Assembly (NCBI GenBank): GCA_910578085.1
Contig: CAJTPM010000060.1
Location: 1-14,497, forward strand
Direction: 5' to 3'
DNA from: an uncultured Lachnospiraceae bacterium
GTDB lineage: Bacteria > Bacillota > Clostridia > Lachnospirales > Lachnospiraceae
DNA length: 14,497 bases
Below, one piece after another: positions 1-7,900 of this stretch. Positions within the stretch are counted from its first letter, which is position 1, and every line of letters begins with the position of its first letter. The translations under genes and the position numbers were made by a program. A model generated the notes under the pieces. That model was not told where the DNA came from. It worked only from the letters and a program-made list of their open reading frames with translations, and searched no databases.

Positions 1-58
1 CATATATTTTCTTATATGCAAATCTTTTTGGCAAGAGGTTTGTCAACAGCTCGAAGTT

Positions 59-514
59 GTGACGAAGTTGCGGACGGACGACAAGGTGGCACAGGGCTTC
101 GGCGTGGGCAGGATGACCGTGCAGCGTTTTATCCGCCTGACGGAACTGATACCGCCGATTTTGCAGATGGTGGACGAGGGGAAAATCGCCCTCACGCCTG
201 CGGTGGAACTGTCCTTCTTGAAGAAAGACGAGCAGGAAAACCTCTTTGCCACGATGGAGAGCGAAGAAGCAACGCCCTCACTCTCACAGGCACAGCGGAT
301 GAAACAGTTAAGCCAGAGCGGGCGGCTTGACATGGATACGATATTTGCGATTATGACGGAGGAAAAGGGCAACCAGAAAGAAACCTTGAAAATCAACACA
401 AGCAAGCTGAAAAAATACTTTCCGAAGAACACAACGCCGAAGCAGATGGAGGAAACCATCATCAAACTTTTGGAGCGTGAGTTGCAGAGGAAACGCAACC
501 GTGACAGCCGCTAA
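59..514 (+). CDS. ParB/Spo0J-family partition-like protein, 5'-truncated
   Basis: This is the C-terminal part of a ParB-family DNA-binding protein of the kind carried by clostridial ICEs. A helix-turn-helix lies near residues 9-30 (DKVAQGFGVGRMTVQRFIRL), followed by the family's conserved stretch TELIPPILQMVDEGKIALTP and a segment containing ATPSLSQAQRMKQLS. ParB proteins bind parS-like sites and are usually several hundred residues long. Here the N-terminal ParB nuclease-like domain is absent. The frame stays open upstream to base 2, but those residues (IYFLICKSFWQEVCQQLEVV) do not look like ParB, and the GTG at 59 has no convincing ribosome binding site. The protein may therefore be a remnant, or its true start may lie outside the window. 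It precedes ydbC in the same direction by about 45 bases. Family assignment is fairly sure; function as an intact partition protein is doubtful. Confidence 0.7.
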   Translation: MTKLRTDDKVAQGFGVGRMTVQRFIRLTELIPPILQMVDEGKIALTPAVELSFLKKDEQENLFATMESEEATPSLSQAQRMKQLSQSGRLDMDTIFAIMTEEKGNQKETLKINTSKLKKYFPKNTTPKQMEETIIKLLERELQRKRNRDSR

Positions 515-559
515 TCTTCTTTTTTCGGGAAGTAAATACAGAGAGTTGAGGTATGGAGA

Positions 560-790
560 ATGAGAGAAATCCAGTATGAAATCGTAAAGGAAATCGCAGT
601 ATTGTCTACGGGCGACAGTGGCTACACAAAGGAAATCAATCTCATTTCATGGAATGGGAAAGAGCCGAAGTATGACATCCGCAGCTTTTCCCCGAACCGT
701 GAAAAGTGCGGCAAGGGAATCACGCTGAACGCTGATGAAGCGGCGGCACTCCTTAAAGCATTACAGAAAGAATTAAACAGCGAGGATTAA
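560..790 (+). CDS. YdbC/PC4-family single-stranded DNA-binding protein
   Basis: This 76-residue protein matches the YdbC type of PC4-like proteins. The characteristic stretch is EINLISWNGKEPKYDIRSFS, followed by a GKGITLNADEAAALLKAL ending. PC4-fold proteins are small dimers that bind single-stranded DNA, and homologues are common in ICEs next to partition or recombinase genes. A role in protecting or processing ssDNA during transfer or integration is an inference. A weak GAGG ribosome binding site lies about 8 bases before the ATG. The stop codon overlaps a possible ATG of the next frame (TAATG at 788-792), so the two could be translationally coupled. It lies in the AT-richer module that ends with the recombinase. 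Confidence 0.8.
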   Translation: MREIQYEIVKEIAVLSTGDSGYTKEINLISWNGKEPKYDIRSFSPNREKCGKGITLNADEAAALLKALQKELNSED

Positions 791-861
791 TGGTATCTGA
801 TTGGCAGGGCGGGGACATTTCCAAACTCTTCCCTGCCCTGTCTGGAAAGGAAGATTTAAGT

Positions 862-1053
862 ATGGGCGAGGATAAGAAAGCAGATAAAAAGAGAAAGCGT
901 ATCGTGCCAAAAGCACCAGTGCAGATGATAATCAGCCGTGAATATGTCGGCACACAGACCGTTACAGAAGCGTTTGTCCCGATTATCTCCGAGGATATTC
1001 GGAAGAAGATTGCCGAGGGCGACACCTTCGACAATGAGGGGCTGTCCGCTTAG
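862..1053 (+). CDS. Small basic protein preceding the serine recombinase
   Basis: This predicted 63-residue protein begins MGEDKKADKKRKRIVPKAP. It has a very basic N-terminus followed by a conserved-looking segment (QMIISREYVGTQTVTEAFVP) and an acidic tail. The ATG at 862 was preferred because AAGGAAG lies about 9 bases upstream. An in-frame ATG at 790, overlapping the ydbC stop codon, would add 24 residues and cannot be excluded. Small proteins of this size commonly sit just upstream of large serine recombinases in Tn4451-like and ICE-type elements (for example the TnpW family). The sequence pattern is only loosely TnpW-like, so that label is not asserted. Its position suggests an accessory role in recombination, such as a directionality factor, but this is inference. 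Confidence 0.6.
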   Translation: MGEDKKADKKRKRIVPKAPVQMIISREYVGTQTVTEAFVPIISEDIRKKIAEGDTFDNEGLSA

Positions 1054-1107
1054 AATGTACGCAATGGGACATGAAAACAGATAGGACAGATACGGAGGTT
1101 TTACAGT

Positions 1108-2964
1108 ATGGCAGGAATCAAAGAAGAAAAGAAAATCTATTTAGTCGGCATTTATTGCCGCTTATCTAAAGACGATGGTACGGATAACGAGAGTGCGAGC
1201 ATTGCGACACAGAAATCCATCCTCACGGATTATGTGAAAAAGCAGGGATGGCACATAGCAAAAACGTATGTGGACGATGGTTATTCTGGTACAAATTTCC
1301 AAAGACCAAGTTTCCAGAATATGATAAAAGACATTGAAAGCGGTCTGATAAACTGCGTGATTACGAAAGATTTATCCCGTCTGGGGAGAAACTATCTTGA
1401 TTGTGGGTTATATCTGGAAGTTTTCTTCCCAGAGCATAACGTGAGGTATATAGCGGTCAATGACGGCGTAGATACCTTGAATAAATCTGCTATGGACATC
1501 ACGCCTTTCCGCAACATTTTAAACGAAATGTATGCCGCTGACATATCTGTTAAGATAAAATCGGCATATCGGGCGAGGTTTCAACAGGGGAAATTCATGG
1601 GAACTACCGCCCCTTATGGCTATATCAAAGACCCTGCCGACCACAACCATCTGCTGATAGATGATAAAGTGGCACATGTTGTAAAAGAGATATTCGACCT
1701 TGCATTAAAAGGGAATGGAGTTGCCAAAATTTGCAGACATCTTAATAAACAGCATATCCTACGCCCTGCCGCTTATGCGGCGGAGCGTGGCGAAACAGGC
1801 TTTGAACGTCATTTTGAGGGGAACGAGGACAAACGCTATATTTGGAGTGGGAACAGCGTGAGGAGCATTTTAAGAAGCCCGATATATGCGGGAAATCTTG
1901 TAGGCTACAAACGGATTGCCGCCAATATGAAAAGCAAGAAACGCCCCTCTAAGCTGCCCGAAGAATGGGAAGTGATACCCAATACCCATGAGGGAATAGT
2001 CACGCAGGAGGAATTTGATATTGTCCAACAGCTTATTACAAGTCGTAGGCTTCCACAGAACAAGGGAGGATTTGTAAATATTTTTGCAGGCGTTATCAAG
2101 TGTGTGGACTGCGGATGTGCTCTGCGGGCAATGAACGTACACAGGAGGAAACGCCCAGAGATTATCGACTGTGTACAGTATTCATGTAATAATTATGCAA
2201 GAAACGGAAGAAGCGAGTGTAGTGCCCACAATATAGAAGCAAGGGATTTATTCAATGCCGTTCTTGCCGACATCAACTGTTTTGCGGATATGGCAGTGAA
2301 TGATGAAAAGGCGGTCAGGGCCATAGAAAAGCGGCTCACGGAAACAGACCAGAGCAGGGCGAAAGCATTAGAGAAAGAACGTAAGAAGCTGAACAAACGC
2401 CTTGCGGAACTGGACAGGCTGTTTTCCTCTCTCTACGAGGATAAGGTCATGGAGCGTATTACCGAGCGGAATTTTGAGATGATGTCGGGGAAATACCAGA
2501 AAGAGCAGCTTGAAATTGAAGCAAGGCTGAAAGAGGTGACGGAAACTCTTAATGAAAGCTACGAGAAATCACGGGGAATCCGTGACTTCCTCGCCCTTAT
2601 CCGAAATTATCAAGGCTTAAAAGAACTGGATGCAACAGTTATAAACGCACTCATAGACAAGATACTTGTTTCGGAGCGTGAGAAGATGGCAGACGGAACA
2701 GTGAAGCAGGAAATCAAGATTTACTATAAATTCATCGGCTTTGTCGATGAATTACATATCATACCTACAAAACGGTGGGCAGCAATGCCCGCTAAAAATT
2801 GTACGGTGTGCGGCGTTGAATATGTCCCGGGCTCTGGTGCATCAAGGTATTGTCCTGCTTGTGCCAAGAAGATACGGAGGGAGAAATCAAACGAGAGCAA
2901 ACGCAGGAGCAGAGAACAGAAAAGGATAGCATGTATGAACTGTCCGCAAAAAATGACCGACTGA
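1108..2964 (+). CDS. Large serine recombinase (TnpX/TndX-like integrase) of an ICE
   Basis: This 618-residue enzyme should catalyse integration and excision through a covalent serine-DNA intermediate. The resolvase catalytic domain is near residues 10-155, with predicted nucleophile Ser20 in YCRLS and the conserved arginines of DLSRLGR (90-94). The recombinase domain spans about 165-315. A zinc ribbon follows (C332, C335, C360, C371), then a long coiled coil (about 400-490) and a DUF4368-like end (LIDKILVSEREK). After this is a second predicted zinc ribbon (C565, C568, C582, C585) with a basic tail. A GGAGG site lies 9 bases before the ATG. The last dozen residues are unusual: the frame runs into topoisomerase III DNA, and its stop codon (2962-2964) overlaps the topB Asp codon. 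The natural C-terminus may therefore depend on the insertion site. Family assignment is secure; the element it mobilises extends left of the window. Confidence 0.93.
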   Translation: MAGIKEEKKIYLVGIYCRLSKDDGTDNESASIATQKSILTDYVKKQGWHIAKTYVDDGYSGTNFQRPSFQNMIKDIESGLINCVITKDLSRLGRNYLDCGLYLEVFFPEHNVRYIAVNDGVDTLNKSAMDITPFRNILNEMYAADISVKIKSAYRARFQQGKFMGTTAPYGYIKDPADHNHLLIDDKVAHVVKEIFDLALKGNGVAKICRHLNKQHILRPAAYAAERGETGFERHFEGNEDKRYIWSGNSVRSILRSPIYAGNLVGYKRIAANMKSKKRPSKLPEEWEVIPNTHEGIVTQEEFDIVQQLITSRRLPQNKGGFVNIFAGVIKCVDCGCALRAMNVHRRKRPEIIDCVQYSCNNYARNGRSECSAHNIEARDLFNAVLADINCFADMAVNDEKAVRAIEKRLTETDQSRAKALEKERKKLNKRLAELDRLFSSLYEDKVMERITERNFEMMSGKYQKEQLEIEARLKEVTETLNESYEKSRGIRDFLALIRNYQGLKELDATVINALIDKILVSEREKMADGTVKQEIKIYYKFIGFVDELHIIPTKRWAAMPAKNCTVCGVEYVPGSGASRYCPACAKKIRREKSNESKRRSREQKRIACMNCPQKMTD

Positions 2965-2965
2965 C
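2954..2965 (+). other. Putative right attachment junction (attR) inside topB
   Basis: Downstream of about 2960 the sequence reads in frame as topoisomerase III from its TDAGREGELI motif. Upstream it is recombinase coding sequence, and the topB frame hits a stop at 2954. The junction lies within TGACCGACTGAC. Related TnpX and TndX recombinases are known to cross over at a GA dinucleotide, and GA occurs here at 2955, 2959 and 2963. The exact crossover base cannot be fixed without the left junction or an empty site. Confidence 0.6.
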
Positions 2966-4744
2966 GCTGGGCGCGAGGGGGAATTGATTTTCCGCTTTGT
3001 GTACGACGTGGCAAAATGTAACAAGCCTATGCGCCGCTTGTGGATTTCCTCAATGGAGGACAGCGCGATCAAGGCGGGCTTTGCAGACTTAGGGGACGGG
3101 CGGGACTATGACGCGCTCTATGCTTCCGCATTGTGCAGGGCAAAGGCTGACTGGATTATCGGTATCAATGCGACGCGCCTTTTCTCCTGCCTGTATCACA
3201 AGACCTTGAACGTGGGGCGGGTGCAGACCCCCACACTGAAAATGCTGGTTGACCGGGGCGAAGCGATCTCCCATTTCAAGAAAGAAAAATATTACCATGT
3301 ACGCCTTGACTTATCCGGCGCGGAAGCCGCCAGCGAAAGGATTTCGGATAAACCGGGAGCCGATACACTGAAAGCGGCTTGTGAAGCGGAAACGGCGGTA
3401 TGTGTTTCCCTCACTAAAGAGAAAAAGACCGCCGCCCCGCCGAAGCTCTTTGACCTCACTTCCTTACAGCGGGAAGCCAATAAAATCTACGGCTACACGG
3501 CAAAGCAGACCCTTGACCTTGCGCAGACCTTATATGAAAAACGGCTGCTTACCTATCCCCGGACAGACAGCGCATTTCTGACGGACGACATGGGGGAAAC
3601 GGCGGCAAAGACTGTTACCATGCTTTCCGGCAAACTGCCTTTTATGGAGGGCGCGGAGTTTACCCCCGACGTTTCCCAGACGCTTGACAGTAGCAAGGTA
3701 AGCGACCACCACGCCATTATCCCCACTATGGAGCTTGCAAAAACAGATTTATCAACGCTGCCGGAAAGTGAAAGGAATATCCTCACCCTTGCCGGGGCAA
3801 GGCTTTTATTCGCTGCCGCTGAGCCGCATATCTTTGAAGCGGTCACGGCGGTTTTCTCATGCGCCGGTACGGAGTTTACGGCGCGGGGAAAGACAGTGCT
3901 TGCGGGCGGCTGGAAAGACCTTGAACGCCGCTACCGGGCGACCTTAAAGGGCAAGCCCGATCCGGAGGATATGGAGGAAGAAAACACCCTGCCGGAGCTT
4001 TCCGAGGGACAGACCTTTGAAAGCCCCACGGCAAAGGTGACAGAGCATTTCACAACGCCGCCGAAGCCCCACAACGAAGCAACTTTGCTTTCGGCAATGG
4101 AACGCGCCGGGAACGGGGACACCAACCCGGACGCGGAACGCCGGGGGCTTGGCACACCCGCCACCCGCGCCGCTGTCATTGAAAAGCTGGTGAAGTCCGG
4201 CTTTGCAGAAAGAAAGGGAAAGCAGCTTATCCCCACGCAGAACGGAGCCGCCCTTGTGTCTGTCCTGCCGGATATGCTGACTTCCCCGCAGCTTACCGCC
4301 GAATGGGAAAACAATCTGACGCAGATCGCAAAGGGAGCCGCCGACGCTGGGGACTTCATGCAGCGCATTGAAGCTATGATGCGGGAGCTGGTAAAGGAGA
4401 ACACCGCCGCCGACAAAAGCAAGGCAGTTTTCACGGGTGGGGAAGAAAAGCCCTCTGTCGGGAAATGCCCCCGTTGTGGTAGCCCCGTCCATGAGGGAAA
4501 GAAAAATTTCTACTGTTCTAACCGGGATTGCGCCTTTACCATGTGGAAAAACGACCGTTTCTTTGAGGAAAGGAAAGTTGCCTTTACCCCGAAGATTGCC
4601 GCCGCCCTCTTAAAATCCGGCAAGGCAAATGTCAAGGGCTTGTATTCCCCGAAAACAGGCAAAACCTATGACGGAACCGTTGTTTTAGCTGATACGGGCG
4701 GGAAGTATGTCAACTACAAGATTGAGCTACCGAAGAAAAAATAA
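2957..4744 (+). pseudogene. topB: DNA topoisomerase III, 5' end missing (interrupted topB)
   Basis: This is a type IA topoisomerase of the conjugative-element class. It keeps about 595 codons from TDAGREGELIFR to a natural stop. The DxxxREGE acidic motif, ALCRAKADWIIGINATRLFS, VGRVQTPTLKMLVDRG and the active-site tyrosine motif TYPRTDS (Tyr codon at 3554) are present. So are HNEATLLSAME, GLGTPATRAAVIEKL and a C-terminal zinc ribbon (CPRC...C...C). Roughly the first 100 residues are missing, including the start of the Toprim domain with its catalytic glutamate. A frame from the TTG at 2984 exists but has no ribosome binding site and would lack the metal-binding motif. Type IA enzymes relax and decatenate DNA and probably assist ICE transfer. 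The recombinase module abuts its 5' break. The GC-rich codon use matches the downstream operon and differs from the upstream module. Excision of the inserted element could restore the gene. Confidence 0.85.
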
Positions 4745-4748
4745 GTTC

Positions 4749-4850
4749 CGTAGCAAGCATAGGAAAAGAGTACCCTTTTCCGTAAATCCCCTTTCGCCGC
4801 TGCCGCGCCGGACGGGGATTTTGCTTGTTGGGAAGTGTCCCAAACCCTCT
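4749..4850 (+). repeat. Leader/oriT-like module, left copy of an inverted duplication
   Basis: Two blocks match the reverse complement of the mobC leader exactly: 36 bp at 4749-4784 (partner 13828-13863) and 30 bp at 4821-4850 (partner 13772-13801). The first block contains a near-perfect 20-bp palindrome (GGAAAAGAGTACCCTTTTCC). The second contains TTGGGA-AGTG-TCCCAA. Between them AAATCCCC (4784-4791) can pair with GGGGATTT (4814-4821). A further shared 12-bp block, AACGGAAAGGAG, lies at the ribosome binding site (4937-4948). The orientation relative to the downstream gene is the same as at mobC. It could be an operator, a structured leader or a second origin of transfer. Confidence 0.85.
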
Positions 4851-4869
4851 TGAAAAAATAAAAAACTTT

Positions 4870-4934
4870 GGCAGAAAGCGCGGGCGCGGTGTAGGACGGA
4901 CAAGGGAGCCGGAACACCGCGCCCTTTTTCTGCC
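4870..4934 (+). promoter_or_regulatory. GC-rich hairpin (attenuator/terminator-like) before the polyvalent gene
   Basis: GGGCGCGGTGT (4882-4892) pairs perfectly with ACACCGCGCCC (4914-4924). The outer arms GGCAGAAA (4870-4877) and TTTCTGCC (4927-4934) extend the stem. A short T run (4925-4929) follows the inner stem, so it could terminate or attenuate transcription arriving from topB. The structure ends just before the AGGAGG site at 4944-4949. It is absent from the otherwise related mobC leader, so it looks like an insertion specific to this copy. Confidence 0.65.
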
Positions 4935-4958
4935 CCAACGGAAAGGAGGAATGAAGCT

Positions 4959-7900
4959 ATGGCAGGTTTACGGGAAGCCGTAAAGGACTATCAAGACGAA
5001 CTGCAAGCGGGGATTGCATGGGTAGCGTTTTGGCGGGAGGGGCGTTCATGGCACAGCGATTATATCTACCTTGAAACGGACGACACCCTCACCCCGGAGG
5101 ACAGGGGACGCTTGCGGGAGATACAGGAAAAAGACCCTGCCGCCGTTGTCCTAAACGGCTACTATTGCGGTTATTTGGGCGAGGACATGAACCTTGCGGA
5201 GCTGACCGCCGGGGTACGCCGCCACTATGAGAACGGCTATAACAACGTGGCTGACTTTATCGAAGCCCACGACGACACCTTACCCCCGGAGCTGTTGGAG
5301 GAAGCAAGAGCCGCCGCCCACGTCGCAGGGCTTCCCTTTTCGGAAAAGCCCTACCGGGACGGGGAGGACTTTAACCCCTATGTATTTGACGGGAGCATGA
5401 GCATAAACGATTTCGAGCTTATGCACCGCATGATGAACGAAGAAAGGAGCAAGCAAATGAGCGAAACATTTTCAATCCTAATCGACAGCCGCACCCGCTT
5501 TGAAACCGGGAAACCGGGCGGCGAGTGGCTTTCCATGCCGACCACTACGGAGCAGCTTCACGCCGCTATGAGAAGCGTCGGCATTACCGCAGACAACCCG
5601 CAGGATTTTTTCATCAATGGATTTTCCAACACCGAGCAATACCCCTTTGACGTGCCGCTTTCCGTGATACAGGGCAGCACCATTGACGAGCTGAATTATT
5701 TAGGCAAGCTCTTAAAAATGCAAAGCGACGAGGACAGGGATAAATTCACGGCGGCGGTAATGCTGGGGGAACACGCCGGGAGCGTGAAAGACCTTATTAA
5801 CCTTGCGCAAAACCTTGACTGCTACTGGATATACCCCACTGTCCGCAGTGAAGCCGACTACGGCTATTACCTCATTGACGAGCTGGACGAATTGGAGCTG
5901 CCCGAAGAAGCAAAGAAGTATTTCAAGTATGAGGAATACGGGCGGGACGCGGTACAGAAAGACCGGGGACAGTTTACCGATCAAGGCTATATCTACAACA
6001 ACGGCAACACCTTTTCACAGTGGTACAAAGGGCGGGACAATGACATACCGAAAGAATACAAGGTTATGAGCTTCCCGGAGCCGGAACGCCCTACCCCGGA
6101 TAAACTGGAAAAGGACGAAGCCGCGCCGGAACAGGAAGCCGCCCCGCAGGAGCCGCAGCCGGAAGCCCAGCCGCGCCCGGTGAACCCGATTATTCTTACC
6201 GCCGACAAACCCGCTGAAAAGCTGAAAGAAATCACAGACCGCTTGGAGCAGGGAATTACAGAATTATTTGACAGTGAACGCTACAAGGAATATCTGCAAG
6301 TCATGTCAAAATTCCACAATTACAGCTTCAACAATACGCTGCTGATCGCCATGCAGAAGCCCGACGCTTCCCTTATCGCCGGATTTAGCGCATGGAAAAA
6401 TAACTTTGGACGGAACGTAATGCGCGGGGAAAAGGGCATACGCATACTTGCCCCGTCGCCGTACAAAATCCGGCAGGAGGTAGAGAAGAAAGACCCGCAG
6501 ACGGGAAAGACAGTAATAGGCAAGGACGGGAAGCCCGTCACAGAAACAAAGGAAATCCAAATCCCCGCTTATAAAGTTGTCGCCGTTTTTGACGTGTCGC
6601 AGACCGAGGGGCGGGAGCTTCCCAGCATTTCCGCAAACGAGCTGACCGGGGACGTGGAACAATACGAGGATTTTTTCGTCGCGCTGGAAAAGACTTCACC
6701 CGTGCCTATGGGCTTTGAAAAGATCGAGGGGACAGCCCACGGCTACTATCATTTAGAGGAAAAGCGCATTGCTATTGACGAGGGCATGAGCCAGCTTCAG
6801 AACCTAAAGACCGCGATCCATGAGATCGCCCACACGAAGCTGCACGACATTGACCTTAACGCCCCGGAACAGCCAGACAGACCCGACCGCAGGACAAGGG
6901 AAGTACAGGCGGAAAGTATCGCCTATACCGTGTGCCAGCACTACGGGCTTGACACTTCCGACTATTCCTTTGGGTACGTCGCCGGGTGGAGCAGCGGGCG
7001 GGAGCTTGCGGAGCTGAAAAGTTCCCTTGAAACAATCCGCGCCACCGCCGCCGAGATCATCAACACCATTGACGGGCATTTTGCGGAGCTGCAAAAGGAA
7101 CGGGAAGCCGCGAAAGCACAGGAAGCAGAAAAAGAGCCGACACCCGACCTTGCCGCAGAGCCGACCGTCACAATCCTTTGGAGCGAAAGCCCCCAGCTAC
7201 GGGAGGGCGACACATTCCCCCTGTCCCGTGCCAATGCCCTTATCGAAGCCATTGACGAAGCGAACCTTGCAAGCCCCGGATATGATAAAACGGAGTTCCG
7301 CATTGATTATGTGATGAACGGCACACCCGACCACTACGAGGGGCGGCAGGATTTAGGCGACGGGGAGGGCGCATTGATAGAGCATATCGAAAAGTACCAT
7401 ACCTATTATGCCAATGATCCGAATTGGGAAAACTACCTTTTACAGCATGAGGGCAAGGAAGCACTGGAAGCCGACAAGGAACACCGTGCAATGCTGCTGA
7501 ATGAGTTTATCCCCTATCTGAAACTGCATTGTAACTTATCCGAAATGGAGCGTATCGCCGGGGAAGCCCTGCAAGCCGGGGATAATCTGACACCTACGGA
7601 AACCGCCTACCATACCGCCATGCAAGCCTACGTTGCCGAGTGCCGGGGGCTTATCAATCAAGGCGAATACCATTTGCCGCCCGTCCCACAGCTCAAAGAT
7701 TTTGACATGGAGCTTGCCGCCTACAAGGAACACGTCAAGGCAGAAATCGCACAGGAAGCGGCAGACGCGGGAATGACCGTGGAGGAATACGCCGCCAACG
7801 GGTACGAGCCTTACACCGCGCCGGAGCCGGAAGCAGCGCAGACCGCCGAACCGCAGGAGCCGGGAGAACCCGAAGCACAGGAAAAGCCGCAGGAGCCGGA

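Noticed and set aside
3931..4492. Minus-strand open frames opposite topB
   Set aside because: Shadows of topoisomerase III codons; no recognisable protein features or start signals.
2984..4744. Intact 586-residue topoisomerase III starting at TTG 2984
   Set aside because: The TTG is the Leu codon of the GELI motif, has no ribosome binding site, and a product starting there would lack the acidic Toprim residues; a 5'-truncated gene fits better.
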